Positions 9,801-19,100 of a DNA stretch of 64,000 bases are shown piece by piece (the stretch's first letter is position 1; the number at the start of each line of letters is the position of its first letter). A program made the position numbers and the translations under genes. The DNA comes from an uncultured Bacteroidales bacterium (GTDB taxonomy: Bacteria; Bacteroidota; Bacteroidia; Bacteroidales; UBA4417), in contig CAIRMR010000024.1 of the NCBI GenBank assembly GCA_903879715.1, forward strand, positions 1-64,000, in the 5' to 3' direction. The notes beneath the pieces were generated by a model. It saw nothing but the letters and a program-made list of their open reading frames with translations. It was not told where the DNA came from and ran no database searches.

Positions 9801-11275
9801 TCCCCGTCAATATTTATGAGTCCTATTGTATTGCCTTCATATTGCAGATCAGTAATTTCGCCTTTCATTGTTAGATCGGCTCTGTCGAGTGAAAAATTTT
9901 TGCCTTTGATATTTGCATACAGATTTACTGTACCTAATTGTATGACATTTAGTATTTTGCCTGCATTAAAATCTTTAACAAGTATTTCTCCGTTGTACTC
10001 ATAGCTTTTTTTTGCTTTGTTGTTAGTTAGCAGGATATCCGTGGTAATCTGCCCAACATCAGTAACAAATGTTGCTTTCGAAACAAAATCATTGTAAAAA
10101 CCGGTAAACCGCCCGTTTACACTTACATTTCCTAGTTTTGTTAATGCATCAGGCAATACAATTTTATTGCTCCCTTGCGAGTAGGGAAGAGTAAAAGATT
10201 GTACATCTGCTACATTTGTATAAAACTCATCCGTTTTCAGATTAACAAAAGTTTCCGCAATATCCGGAAGACCGTTCATGGTAATATTTCCTTTGAACGA
10301 AGTATGTTTTCCGAATGCCAAATGAAAATCCTTTGCTGTGAAAGATGAAATTGTGCCTTTTATATTTCCTGAGAAATCGAAAATATCAGCCATTCCATCA
10401 ATGTCGGGAATAAAGTATACAATATCGCGCATGTCTAGCTGCGAAGGCTTAATAGCGGCTTTAATCCGGATACTGTCGAGAAAGTAATTGTATGCATTCC
10501 AGTGGTCATACTCAAACTTCAGATCCATTGAAAGCCTGCTGTTTTCGGTAGTTACCTGGAGATTTTTTGCTGTTAATCCCCTCGGGCATACTATGGCCCG
10601 GGTAGTAAAGTCATCCAGTCTGAATCCGCTTTTCTCCTTGCAGGTAAATTGTGTGATATTGCCCAGTATGCTATCCCCCCGGAATGAGATATTTTCAACT
10701 TCGAGGTTGAGTTGCGAGAAATCCATATCTGAAAAGTCGATACCTTTTCCCGGTTTCATATAGCGTTCATCGCGCAAAGCAAAATGCGATCCGATCAGTT
10801 TTGCATTATCCACCTGAAGCAGCCATGGTTCCGAATAAGTAGTATCAACTACCGGTGATGTGAAATAATCAATAATAAACTGAAGGTTCAGACTGCTATC
10901 CGTTTTGTACTGAATCAGGTTCACATCAGCATTTGTGAGTGCTATTGCATTCAATGTCAGGTGACGTTTTTTTAAATCTATAAATTTAACATCTGCCCTG
11001 ATTTTTTTTGCCTGTAATAGAATGTGATTGTGTTTGTCCAATATTTTAATATCAGTAATAACGGCTTCCAGAAACCAATTCAGCCTGAAACCTCCGATTG
11101 TTACTTCAGTATTTAGTTCATCTGAAAGATAAGTGGCGGCACGGTGAGCCAGTAATGTTTGAACCGGGGCGGTACGCAACATTACAAAAGCAGCCAGCGG
11201 CGTGAGCAGCAGCGTCAGGAGCAGGATTAATAATATGCTAACCGGTTTTTTGATACTTTTGCAGCTTAATAACAA
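6803..11275 (-). CDS. TamB-like translocation and assembly module protein (DUF490)
   Basis: A very large (1490 residues) envelope protein. An N-terminal transmembrane anchor (about residues 10-33, PVSILLILLLTLLLTPLAA) is followed by long beta-rich repeats with many NADVNL, GNITMNG and GSVKLM type strands. The C-terminal 300 residues read as the TamB domain (IDVRGDGLINLGI, YNPDIKFSIDLPDATEE, FDIGVNYRPGDQISPQELE). TamB/AsmA-like proteins bridge inner and outer membrane and help outer-membrane protein insertion or lipid transport. The start is TTG at 11275; an in-frame TAA lies just upstream and the next ATG is inside the membrane helix. It ends in a basic tail. It is transcribed away from tsaD, with only 69 bp between the starts. 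No tamA/BamA homologue is in the window. Confidence 0.9.
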   Translation of the reverse strand: MLLSCKSIKKPVSILLILLLTLLLTPLAAFVMLRTAPVQTLLAHRAATYLSDELNTEVTIGGFRLNWFLEAVITDIKILDKHNHILLQAKKIRADVKFIDLKKRHLTLNAIALTNADVNLIQYKTDSSLNLQFIIDYFTSPVVDTTYSEPWLLQVDNAKLIGSHFALRDERYMKPGKGIDFSDMDFSQLNLEVENISFRGDSILGNITQFTCKEKSGFRLDDFTTRAIVCPRGLTAKNLQVTTENSRLSMDLKFEYDHWNAYNYFLDSIRIKAAIKPSQLDMRDIVYFIPDIDGMADIFDFSGNIKGTISSFTAKDFHLAFGKHTSFKGNITMNGLPDIAETFVNLKTDEFYTNVADVQSFTLPYSQGSNKIVLPDALTKLGNVSVNGRFTGFYNDFVSKATFVTDVGQITTDILLTNNKAKKSYEYNGEILVKDFNAGKILNVIQLGTVNLYANIKGKNFSLDRADLTMKGEITDLQYEGNTIGLINIDGEFRQKRFTGGVYVNDELLALNFLGSADFSSELPAFDFKADIAHANLAKLNLMTNDSTVILSTSTDFRFQGNTIDNLMGALHFSNTSFTMGHKTLKMNDLSVSTTALKNGGKRMQVNSDFVNAVFSGQYTFDDMADYLTMVFTEFLPSLSQSQKLPVRLNRGSFDYTIQLHHTDSLTEMFLPWIKINTQTVISGTFDPGLGLVNVNGRSPLIVLSGISLRNWTLTGSTENKSLAVRMDCSQIDMSESSASDSTFKRIEQFKLKAVASDDSVKFGISWDDRKVPDHNKGDITGAISFKQNPRLLVRLDKAVLMINDTVWKSIPNNLLTFDNSFIEARNLGFTNNDRHIILNGTISTDPLSQMVLDIKDFNISHLDMIWQSAGIDLDGYIDGRINLAEMYSVPQVSADITIKDLGFNHEELGDAAIKTSWDNENKALAINMKVVYVGNAGTHYPIKVIGNIYPEREHENFDLRADVDNLKVKTIEPFLKGIFSRMRGYTSGALTLTGDFSDPVIKGSVKLMRTELLVDYLRTSYSFTGDYNFDKDKMWFKNIELRDSTFGKGIATGTIYHKAFSDIALDIEVKADNLAALNTTYSPNEIYYGRAKASGIMTLKGSVDDLVLKADVNSEKGTSVVIPISFSRSISENNFIRYRKHGDAEKDAKVVQYEPSVLSLQLGLDVKRNADLSIILPYNMGSIDVRGDGLINLGIDTRGEYSMYGNYIMDNGTFLFNFENILKKNFQIQKGGSITFNGSPYDATIQLKAVYKIKTSLAGLPELSTEDKSKRINVNCIISLSNDLYNPDIKFSIDLPDATEEIKRTIFSIIDTTNTLAMNQQMISLLVLNTFSSSSGITSAGASLGFSSYEIVSAQLSRMLSQISKDFDIGVNYRPGDQISPQELELALSTQLFDNRVTIDGAVGMNTYSNTTQQVIGDVLVEVKITEDGRFRFKAFNRTNIGSDVLFSTYSPYTQGVGIVFRKEFNGLKDLFKRSKKAKVPDKKAARKD
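11254..11261 (+). promoter_or_regulatory. Candidate Bacteroidota -7 box (TACTTTTG) for tsaD
   Basis: TACTTTTG followed by C matches the TAnnTTTG(C) element of the Bacteroidota primary sigma factor. It lies inside the first codons of the divergent tamB and predicts a start near 11268 and a leader of about 77 nt before tsaD. No good TTTG -33 box is seen, so this is a suggestion only. Confidence 0.4.
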
Positions 11276-11344
11276 ATAACTAATTCCGGGTTAAATTAAG
11301 TATTTTATTAAACTTAAATGAACCGGTTAATTTCATTTACACTT

Positions 11345-12364
11345 ATGCCTGTTTATATTCTTGGTATTGAATCATCCTGCGACGACACATCTGCTTCTGT
11401 ATTGATGGATAACGTTGTGCTTTCTAATGTTATTGCTAACCAACAGGTGCACAAGGATTTCGGAGGCGTTGTTCCGGAACTTGCTTCTCGGGCACATCAA
11501 CAGAATATAATACCAGTAATTGACAAGGCGCTTAAGAATGCAAATATAAGTAAAAGCGAACTAAGTGCGATAGCTTTTACACGTGGTCCGGGATTGCTTG
11601 GCTCTTTATTGGTTGGAACTTCTTTTGCCAAATCGTTTTCGCTGGGATTAAATATTCCGCTTATTGAGGTAAATCATCTTAAGGCCCATATTTTAGCTCA
11701 CTTCGTAGTTCAATCCGGGAAAGAAAAAGTGTTACCGCAATTTCCATTTTTATGTCTTACCGTTTCGGGCGGTCATACACAGATAGTGATCGTGAAAAGC
11801 TATAGTGAGATGCAAATCATAGGTCAGACTATTGATGACGCTGCCGGAGAGGCTTTCGACAAATCGGCAAAAATACTGGGACTCGAATATCCCGGCGGCC
11901 CGCTGATTGATAAATTTGCAAAAGAGGGGAATCCGGATGCTTTTACTTTTGCCAAGACCAATGTTCCTGGCCTTGATTTCAGTTTCAGCGGCTTGAAAAC
12001 TTCTATACTTTATTTCCTTAGGGATAAACTGAAAGAAGATCCAATGTTTATGCAAGATAACCTGCCTGATCTTTGTGCTTCCATTCAGTCTGCCATCGTA
12101 AATACACTGATGATTAAACTGAAAGCAGCCAGTAAACAAACCGGGATTACCGAAGTCGCCATTGCCGGTGGTGTTTCAGCCAACTCGGGATTGCGCAAAG
12201 CTATTTCGGATATGCAGGAATCAGCAGGGTGGAAGGTGCATATTCCTGAATTTCAGTTTACTACCGATAATGCTGCTATGATTGCCGTAGCAGGATACTA
12301 TAAATTTCTGGACGGAACTTTTGCCGAACAAACTGTGACGCCTTATTCCAGGGGCGGAATCTGA
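11345..12364 (+). CDS. tsaD: tRNA N6-adenosine threonylcarbamoyltransferase TsaD
   Basis: TsaD transfers the threonylcarbamoyl group to A37 of ANN-decoding tRNAs, working with TsaB, TsaC and TsaE in the cytoplasm. The N-terminal VYILGIESSCDDTSA and the metal-binding HxxxH (NHLKAHILAH) are typical, as are VSGGHTQIV, DDAAGEAFDK and the C-terminal AGGVSANSGLR and TDNAAMIA. The ORF track starts nine codons earlier (11318). I prefer ATG 11345 (339 residues) because family members start with a short residue stretch right before ILGIE. It is divergent from tamB. TsaB and TsaE are not in the window. Confidence 0.96.
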   Translation: MPVYILGIESSCDDTSASVLMDNVVLSNVIANQQVHKDFGGVVPELASRAHQQNIIPVIDKALKNANISKSELSAIAFTRGPGLLGSLLVGTSFAKSFSLGLNIPLIEVNHLKAHILAHFVVQSGKEKVLPQFPFLCLTVSGGHTQIVIVKSYSEMQIIGQTIDDAAGEAFDKSAKILGLEYPGGPLIDKFAKEGNPDAFTFAKTNVPGLDFSFSGLKTSILYFLRDKLKEDPMFMQDNLPDLCASIQSAIVNTLMIKLKAASKQTGITEVAIAGGVSANSGLRKAISDMQESAGWKVHIPEFQFTTDNAAMIAVAGYYKFLDGTFAEQTVTPYSRGGI

Positions 12365-12378
12365 TAATTTAAAGTTTT

Positions 12379-12486
12379 TGATTTAAGAACAAGGATCAAC
12401 GATTTCTGATTTTAGAAGTGTGCTAATTGCAGTAGATTTTCCTTGACTTCACAAATCGTAAATCAACATTCCTTGTTCTTAAATCA
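12379..12486. repeat. 108-nt inverted repeat between convergent tsaD and ppnP
   Basis: TGATTTAAGAACAAGGA (12379-12395) is perfectly complementary to TCCTTGTTCTTAAATCA (12470-12486), giving 17-bp arms. The inner sequences (CAACGATTTCTGATTT against AAATCGTAAATCAAC) continue an imperfect stem. It could act as a bidirectional terminator for the two converging genes or be the remnant of a foldback element. No flanking target duplication beyond T-runs is seen. Confidence 0.75.
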
Positions 12487-12522
12487 TTTTCTTTTAAAAG
12501 GAATGATTGAATAAAGTTGGAT

Positions 12523-12804
12523 TTAGCGGTAGAGGCAGAGATAAGTAGTATCGGTTTCTGCTTTCACTCTAAATGTAACCCCTTTGGCAACCACAAACGT
12601 ATCGAAAGGTTTATATGATTTCCATTCAATTTCGCCTGGCTGCATTACAAGCAATTCACCCGAGGTTACCGTCATATATTCAACTGAGGAAGTTCCGAAA
12701 TTGTATTCACCGGCAGCCATAACTCCTATAGTAGCAGGGCCTTCCGGCATTTCTAATGCGATGGATTTAACGTTTCCGTCAAAGTATTCGTTGGTTTTAA
12801 ACAT
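12523..12804 (-). CDS. ppnP: Pyrimidine/purine nucleoside phosphorylase PpnP (DUF1255)
   Basis: A 93-residue single-domain cupin protein, the normal size for PpnP (formerly YaiE). The family phosphorolyses purine and pyrimidine ribonucleosides to free bases and ribose-1-phosphate. Family hallmarks seen here are NEYFDGNVKS near the start, PEGPATIGVMAAGEY, TSGELLVMQPGE and KPFDTFVVAKGVTF. It is monocistronic, convergent with tsaD and separated from it by a large inverted repeat. It probably has a nucleoside-salvage role; nothing in the sequence indicates its regulation. Confidence 0.93.
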   Translation of the reverse strand: MFKTNEYFDGNVKSIALEMPEGPATIGVMAAGEYNFGTSSVEYMTVTSGELLVMQPGEIEWKSYKPFDTFVVAKGVTFRVKAETDTTYLCLYR

Positions 12805-12921
12805 AGTGTATTGTTTTGTGTATGATTATTTAAAAATCGAATTTTAATTTTTCTGCTGCAATTTTAATCATTTGTAGATTTGATATCACAATTCCTCCGC
12901 CTCAAATTATGCTACGTGTGC

Positions 12922-13752
12922 CTAATCTGCCAATTCATACCATTCGTTCAATCCTGGTCTTAATGATTGCGATATTCGGTTATAATAGAAATACTTCTTT
13001 GGAATAATACCTGGAGGCAGATTGTTCCTGACATATTCATTCATAAAATGATTGAAAAGTATTCCTGCATGTTTTCTGCCTGATTCATCAGCCAATGTAT
13101 AAATATCTTCTATCTCGAGGGAATCACGATTTTGCTGTAATCCTTCATTCCCCATATCAAGTATCAGTTTAGACCCACTAGTCAGGCCATCCATTATTGA
13201 TTCATGGTAAAATAAACCCTGCGGGTTCCCTTTACTTGCCTGGCTTGCTTCGAACCAACTTAGCAGACTTATCATATTCGTTCTTAAACCTGCAAGTGAA
13301 TATTCATAGTTTTCCTGGTTTTCAGAAGATACTCCATATATACTTATGCAATGGTTTTCGTTAAGCTGTAATAGCGGAATCTTAACTAACCATTTAGGTT
13401 CAGGCAACTCCTGAAAAGCATTTGAGTTATCGCTCACATAAACTTCAAATTCCTCTTTTTTGAGTTCCTTAATCAGGCTTCTTGTAAACGTGGTTAGAAA
13501 AATTGAATCTGATACATGCTTGATATAGCAGGATTGTTCCCATGCTATGGAATCAAATTGAACAGGAGAATAAATAACATTTGTGTCGTAACGGATTGTC
13601 AGATTATCTTTATAAAGTTGGTATGAAGGCATAATCATTACCGTATTACCTACCTGGTTCCTCACATATTGACGGGCAAGTCGGTACTCTGGGCTGCAAG
13701 CTGCAATTGCGAAGATTACAAACAGAATTATTAGCCTTGAATATCTATACAT
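12922..13752 (-). CDS. Predicted lipoprotein of unknown function, paralogue A
   Basis: Family not recognised. ATG 13752 gives a 276-residue protein with a clear lipoprotein signal (short charged start, hydrophobic IILFVIFAIAAC, cysteine at the end of FAIAAC). The ORF-track start six codons upstream is less likely because it delays the signal peptide. The mature part is soluble-looking with no transmembrane segment. It shares about half its residues with the next gene (for instance YKDNLTI, FDSIAW.QSCYI, HVSDS, LTTFT, PKW, NLPPGI), so the two are tandem duplicates. Probably anchored in the envelope; function unknown. Confidence 0.8.
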   Translation of the reverse strand: MYRYSRLIILFVIFAIAACSPEYRLARQYVRNQVGNTVMIMPSYQLYKDNLTIRYDTNVIYSPVQFDSIAWEQSCYIKHVSDSIFLTTFTRSLIKELKKEEFEVYVSDNSNAFQELPEPKWLVKIPLLQLNENHCISIYGVSSENQENYEYSLAGLRTNMISLLSWFEASQASKGNPQGLFYHESIMDGLTSGSKLILDMGNEGLQQNRDSLEIEDIYTLADESGRKHAGILFNHFMNEYVRNNLPPGIIPKKYFYYNRISQSLRPGLNEWYELAD

Positions 13753-13898
13753 CAGAATGGGATTTAACATTCAATAACCATTATAATCAAGCCCGAATTG
13801 ACAAATAAATAAACAAGAAATGTCTTGGACAAGAACATCTGAGATCTTAAAATGGAAGCTCAGAGGCCACGCCGGTAAATCTTAATTCGCGCACACTA

Positions 13899-14723
13899 TT
13901 ATTTGACTACTTCAAAGCGTTCTTTTAGCCCGGATTTCAGTGAATTTGATTTCCTGTCGAAACGGAAATACTGCCTCTTTACTATTCCGGCCGGAAGATT
14001 TTCACGTAAATAGTCGTTCATAAAATAATCGAAAAGCAATTCTCCATGTTTTTGACCCATATCCAAAGCCATCCTGTAAACATCATTCACAGTCATCGAA
14101 TCACGGATTTGTGCCAGGCCAACACTTCCTTCCAACAGGCTTAAGTTAATTCCGCGCTTAATATCATCCTGTATATATCCGGTGAGGTACAAAACCTGCT
14201 TGTTGTTTGAATTAGCACGACTCACTTCAAGCCAACTGTTTAAACTTACCTGGTTTATCCTTAATCCTTCAGTGAATGGTTCCCCTGTTTCGACAGAATA
14301 CATCTCATAATAATTCTGATTGTGCTCCTCATTGAGTTGCAGTTGTGCTACCTGCACCATCCATTTAGGATCAGGTAAGGCAAGAAAAACATCTGAACTT
14401 CCATCCACATAAACATCGTATCCATCAGCAGTAAGTTTGTTAATCATGCTGTTGGTGAATGTGGTAAGATACAGGGAATCGGAAACATGTTGAATATAGC
14501 ATGACTGTACCCAGGCGATTGAATCGAATTGTTCAGGGCTGTATTTAACGGCTGTATCGAAACTGATCGAAAGGTTGTCTTTGTAAAGTTCATAAAGAGG
14601 CACAATCATTACACCATTTCCTTTGTGATTCTTTACATAGTTACGGGCAAGCTTACGTTCAGGACTGCAACCAACAAGCAGCAGTATTAAGAGCACAGAC
14701 GATAACGCGAAATATCTGAACAT
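13899..14723 (-). CDS. Predicted lipoprotein of unknown function, paralogue B
   Basis: A 274-residue protein with a lipoprotein signal ending LLLVGC. It is closely similar along its whole length to the gene immediately downstream (paralogue A), including the segments KLARNYVKN, YKDNLSI, FDSIAWVQSCYI, HVSDSLYLTTFT and ENLPAGI. The two copies are 146 bp apart on the same strand. I do not recognise the family and see no enzyme motif. Both end with a similar arginine/serine-rich segment (R.SNSLKSGL / RISQSLRPGL). The 128-170 bp gap between them has no other gene. Confidence 0.8.
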   Translation of the reverse strand: MFRYFALSSVLLILLLVGCSPERKLARNYVKNHKGNGVMIVPLYELYKDNLSISFDTAVKYSPEQFDSIAWVQSCYIQHVSDSLYLTTFTNSMINKLTADGYDVYVDGSSDVFLALPDPKWMVQVAQLQLNEEHNQNYYEMYSVETGEPFTEGLRINQVSLNSWLEVSRANSNNKQVLYLTGYIQDDIKRGINLSLLEGSVGLAQIRDSMTVNDVYRMALDMGQKHGELLFDYFMNDYLRENLPAGIVKRQYFRFDRKSNSLKSGLKERFEVVK

Positions 14724-14755
14724 AAACTAACTTTAAGCCAAAGATAGATGCAAAA

Positions 14756-15973
14756 CTATTTTTCGGAATTCAAATTGACCAGCATTTGTTCGGCAAATTC
14801 CTTGCCAAATGCTATTCCTTTGTTGATTCCTTCTTCGTGTGGAGTGAATTTTATATACAAACCTTCCCTGAAATATTTCAATTTGAGATTAGCCATATTG
14901 GATTCGAGCATTTTGGCGGCTTCTCCGCTCCAGCCATACGAACCAAAAGAGGATGCAAGCTTGCCTTTGTCACGAATAGGATTAATAGCTGCAAAGAGTT
15001 GGTAAACAGGCATCAGTATGTTCTGGTTGATTGTAGGTGAACCAACCATAACGCCGGTGCAATTTGCCATATAATACTCAAGATGTTCCAGCGACATATT
15101 TTCAATATCATGAACTTCAACATGTACTCCCGGAACCTGACTGATACCCTTGGCAATCGCTTCAGCCAAAGTTGAAGTATTGTGGTATGCTGATACATAG
15201 GGGATAAAAACCATAGGTTTCTCTCCTAATGAGAGAGCTTCCTTAGCATACTTTTCGCTCAGATCAACATATTTCTTCCAGTTGGAACGCAGGATCGGTC
15301 CGTGGCCAGGGCAAACTATGCTGATAGGCAACGGACGAATTCTCTCAATAGCCTTAATCATGAACTTACTGAAAGGCTTCAGGATAACATCAAAATAGTA
15401 CCGGAAAGCTTCATCCCAGTTACCAACTTTATCATCGAACATTCGCGAATCGCAGTAATGTGCTCCGAATGAATCGCAGGTAAACAAGATGTTTTCTCCC
15501 TCAAGGAAAGTATAAATACTATCAGGCCAGTGGAGATTTGCGGCTCCGATTACTTTAATCTTTTTATTTCCAAGATCGAGCACATCGCCGTCGCGCACTT
15601 GCAGGTGCTTGAAATCACGGCCAAGCATATCTTTCAAATACCGGATTGCATTCCCGCTGCCGACAACGGTAGCATTCGGTGCCACTTCGAGCAGTTTATG
15701 CAAACTACCTGAATGATCGGGTTCAGTGTGATTAACAATAATATATTCCAGTTCAGCCGGATCAGTAAGCTGTTTCAGTTTTTCGAGGAAAGTTGGAAAA
15801 TATTTATCTTTAACAGTTTCGACCAGCGTTTTTTTATCCGCGTTTATGAAATATGAATTGTAAGTAGTTCCATAAGGTGTATGCATAACAACATCAAACG
15901 TAACCAGTTCGCGGTCGAGCACACCAACCCAGTGTACATCTTTGGTAATTTCAAGGATTTTGTCGTCAATCAT
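14756..15973 (-). CDS. FprA-family A-type flavoprotein (flavodiiron protein)
   Basis: A 405-residue flavodiiron protein, which reduces O2 to water and/or NO to N2O in the cytoplasm and protects anaerobes from oxygen or nitrosative stress. The N-terminal metallo-beta-lactamase-like diiron domain has [10 protein letters not shown] (HxExDH) and later CPGHGP. The C-terminal flavodoxin domain (about 250-400) has an FMN loop, [13 protein letters not shown], and [12 protein letters not shown]. The ORF track starts 14 codons upstream at 16015, within a palindromic intergenic repeat. I choose ATG 15973, giving [18 protein letters not shown], which fits the family start. There is no fused rubredoxin or flavin reductase domain, so an external electron donor is needed. 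Flanked by lipoproteins and parC. Confidence 0.93.
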   Translation of the reverse strand: MIDDKILEITKDVHWVGVLDRELVTFDVVMHTPYGTTYNSYFINADKKTLVETVKDKYFPTFLEKLKQLTDPAELEYIIVNHTEPDHSGSLHKLLEVAPNATVVGSGNAIRYLKDMLGRDFKHLQVRDGDVLDLGNKKIKVIGAANLHWPDSIYTFLEGENILFTCDSFGAHYCDSRMFDDKVGNWDEAFRYYFDVILKPFSKFMIKAIERIRPLPISIVCPGHGPILRSNWKKYVDLSEKYAKEALSLGEKPMVFIPYVSAYHNTSTLAEAIAKGISQVPGVHVEVHDIENMSLEHLEYYMANCTGVMVGSPTINQNILMPVYQLFAAINPIRDKGKLASSFGSYGWSGEAAKMLESNMANLKLKYFREGLYIKFTPHEEGINKGIAFGKEFAEQMLVNLNSEK

Positions 15974-15997
15974 AATTTGTTGTTTTTCATTTGTACC

Positions 15998-16110
15998 CGT
16001 AGTGACGCGATGCATCGCGTCTCTACGGTGATTTTTGTTTTATTTATTTGAAACGCGAACATTGCGTCCTTATGGATGCTAATTGTTTTTAATATCAGAG
16101 ACGCGAACAT
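15998..16110. repeat. Palindromic GACGCGATG|CATCGCGTC repeat with two degenerate neighbours
   Basis: 16004-16021 is a perfect 18-bp palindrome, GACGCGATGCATCGCGTC, extended to a 30-bp inverted repeat (15998-16027, CGTAG…CTACG) with one mismatch. Two decayed relatives follow within 90 bp: AAACGCGAACATTGCGTCC near 16051 and GAGACGCGAACATCGCGTT near 16097. The cluster fills the parC-flavodiiron intergenic gap. Confidence 0.85.
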
Positions 16111-16114
16111 CGCG

Positions 16115-19100
16115 TTAGAACAATGACATCTGAATTCCTGTGCCTGAATCGTCGTCCTCAGGAAAATCGGGTGGATTTACCGGTGGTATAGGGGCCTTTG
16201 GTTCCTTTATTTCTTTATCTGCTTTGGTGGCTTTTGGTTCTTTAACTGCTTTTGGTTCTTTTGGTTCTTTTATTGCTTTAGATTCTTTAGGGTCTTTTAT
16301 TACTTTAGGCTCTTTTGGTTGCGGTGTCTCTTTTAACTTCTTAGGTTTAGGTTCCTTTATCTCTTCCTCAATCCAATCAACTTCATCTGTTTTAGTGTCA
16401 CCAATCTCTTCATTTATGACATCATCCTCTACGATGCTTTCCGCAACGATATTTTCACCAGTATCTTCAGTATTATTATCTTCGCTCTCATCATCATCTT
16501 CAATTTCATCTTCAATTTTTTCAGTTTCATCTTCAATTTCTTCTTCCTCAACAGGAATTGGATCTAGCCAGGTAACTGCACTAACCGGATGATTACTGAG
16601 TTTTTTGCCCTTAGCTTTAACACCCATCACTTCAACAAACTCATCAAGGATAATTACTTCAGGTTCAACAGGTTTTTTCGCACCTTCGTTGTTATACTCA
16701 ACCCTTATCTGTGATCTTTTATCGGTAACTACCTTTACAAATTTATTGCCATCCTCCTCAGGGAACATGCAGACCTTTTTATCTGAAAATTCAGGTATGA
16801 AACGCTTAATGAAACTAGCCTTCTTAAGTTCATTATAATACAGAACCGTGAGCGCTTTCGAAGGATTAAATTTTTCGATATGCGACATGTCCTCTTCGAA
16901 ATGGTTTGACAAATCGAAGCTCATCAATTTGTAAAATCCTGATAGTGTGAGGGTAAGTATTTTGTCGTCTTCCTTGAACGCGCCAATATATTGCCCGCGC
17001 TGATCCGTATTGAGTCGCATCACCGTGTCGTCGTACCAGATATGACGTGCTCCGAGTGTGGAAAATCCTTTTTCGGCCTGTACAATCTTTTTCACAGGGT
17101 TTTTGCTCAGCACATTGCCTTGCGAACTGCGGCCTTTTATGGCCAGTTCCGAAAAATCAAAGTCGAAATTAAGTTTTTTTAATCGTGGTTTCGGTTTCAG
17201 GCTAACCTTAATTATTTCGGATTCGCCATTTGGATTTACAGTAAAATAGAGCACTTTTGATCCGGTGGTTCCTTTTGTCAATACATAATCCTTATCGCGT
17301 ACCACACCTGTAACAGCAAACCGTTTCACATATACCGATCCCATCCGGCCATCCTGGTAAACAACATGATACACATTTCGATCGTCGTTCTTTTTGAAAA
17401 CGTCGATGTGGATCACGTTTTTACCGACAAAAGCCTTTTCCGCAACACGCGTAACAGCAAATGTTCCGTCTTCGCGGAAAACAATGATATCATCAATATC
17501 TGAGCAATCACAGACAAACTCATCCTTTTTAAGCCCGAAACCGGCGAAACCTTCGACGCGGTTAACATATAATTTCTGCGTGGCAGCAGCAACGGCAGCT
17601 GCTTCAATGCTTTCGAAATTACGGAGCTCAGTTTTGCGTTCGCGGCCGGCAGCATATTTCCTGCGAATGGTTTCGTAAAAGGCTATTACAAACTCGGTCA
17701 GATTTTCGAGGTTATGTTTTACCTGGAGTAATTCTTCATTCAGGTTCTTAATATGCTCATCCGCTTTGAAAGCATTGAATTTGGAGATGCGCTTGATCCG
17801 GATTTCAGTAAGCCGAACTAAGTCTTCTTCAGTAATTTCACGGTAGAAATCAGGTTTATAGGGTTCCAGACCTTTATCGATTGCGGAGAGAACTTCTTCC
17901 CAGGTTGTACATTCTTCAATATCGCGGTAAATCCGGTTTTCGATGAAAATCCGTTCAAGTGACGCAAAAAGCAAGGATTCCATCAGTTCCTGCTCACGGA
18001 TCATCTGCTCCATTCGGATCATTTCAACGGTACGCTGAACTGAAATCCTCAGTATATCCTTCACCCCCATAAAGAATGGTTTCCCTTGATGGATCACACA
18101 TGAATTGGGCGATTCGGAGCGTTCACAATCCGTAAATGCATAGAGAGCGTCTATAGATTGGTCAGGCGAGACACCCGGTTGCAGGTGTATCAGGATTTCA
18201 ACATTCTGGGCAGTATTATCATCAATCTTGCGGATTTTGATCTTCCCTTTTTCGCTGGCAGCAATAATGGTATCAATAAGGTCGCCGGTTGTGGTACCCC
18301 ATGGAATCTCAGTAATAACTAAAGTTTTTTTATCGAACTGGCTGATTCGGGCACGAATGCGGATTTTACCACCCCGGAGTCCATCGTTGTATCTAACCAC
18401 ATCAGCAAGTCCGCCTGTTGGGAAATCAGGAACCAATATAAAATCCTGGCCCCGAAGCACAGCAATTGAAGCATCAATAAGCTCAACAAAATTATGAGGC
18501 AATGTTTTTGATGCCAGTCCAACGGCAATTCCTTCAACACCCATCTGCAGAAGCACAGGGAACTTCATCGGAAGATTGACAGGCTCTTTATTACGTCCGT
18601 CGTAGGATAACTTCCATTTGGTGGTTTTCGGGTTGAATGCTACTTCAAGCGCGAATTTCGAAAGCCGGGCTTCAATGTAACGGGGAGCAGCAGCCCTGTC
18701 GCCGGTAAGTATATTTCCCCAGTTTCCCTGGGTATCAATCAGTAAATCTTTCTGGCCAATCTGCACCATGGCGTCTCCGATGGAAGCATCGCCATGCGGA
18801 TGGTACTTCATCGTATTGCCGATAACATTGGCAACTTTATTGTAACGGCCATCTTCCAGTTCCCACATACTGTGCAGGATACGCCTCTGAACAGGTTTCA
18901 GCCCATCGAGCACTTCGGGAACGGCACGGTCAAGGATTACATAGGAAGCATAATCGAGAAACCAGTTCTGGTACATTCCGGGTAGAAATGTAGTTTGATG
19001 CATATCCCCAGCATCAAATGGCTCGTCAATTTCGGGCAAAATGATTCCAGTACCTTCAGTGGGTAAACTTTCACCGGAGATATCATCCTCAAAGGTTCCT

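Noticed and set aside
16140-16592. 150-residue plus-strand Ser/Gly-rich ORF
   Set aside because: Complement of the KEPK/acidic repeat of parC; repeat-driven open frame.
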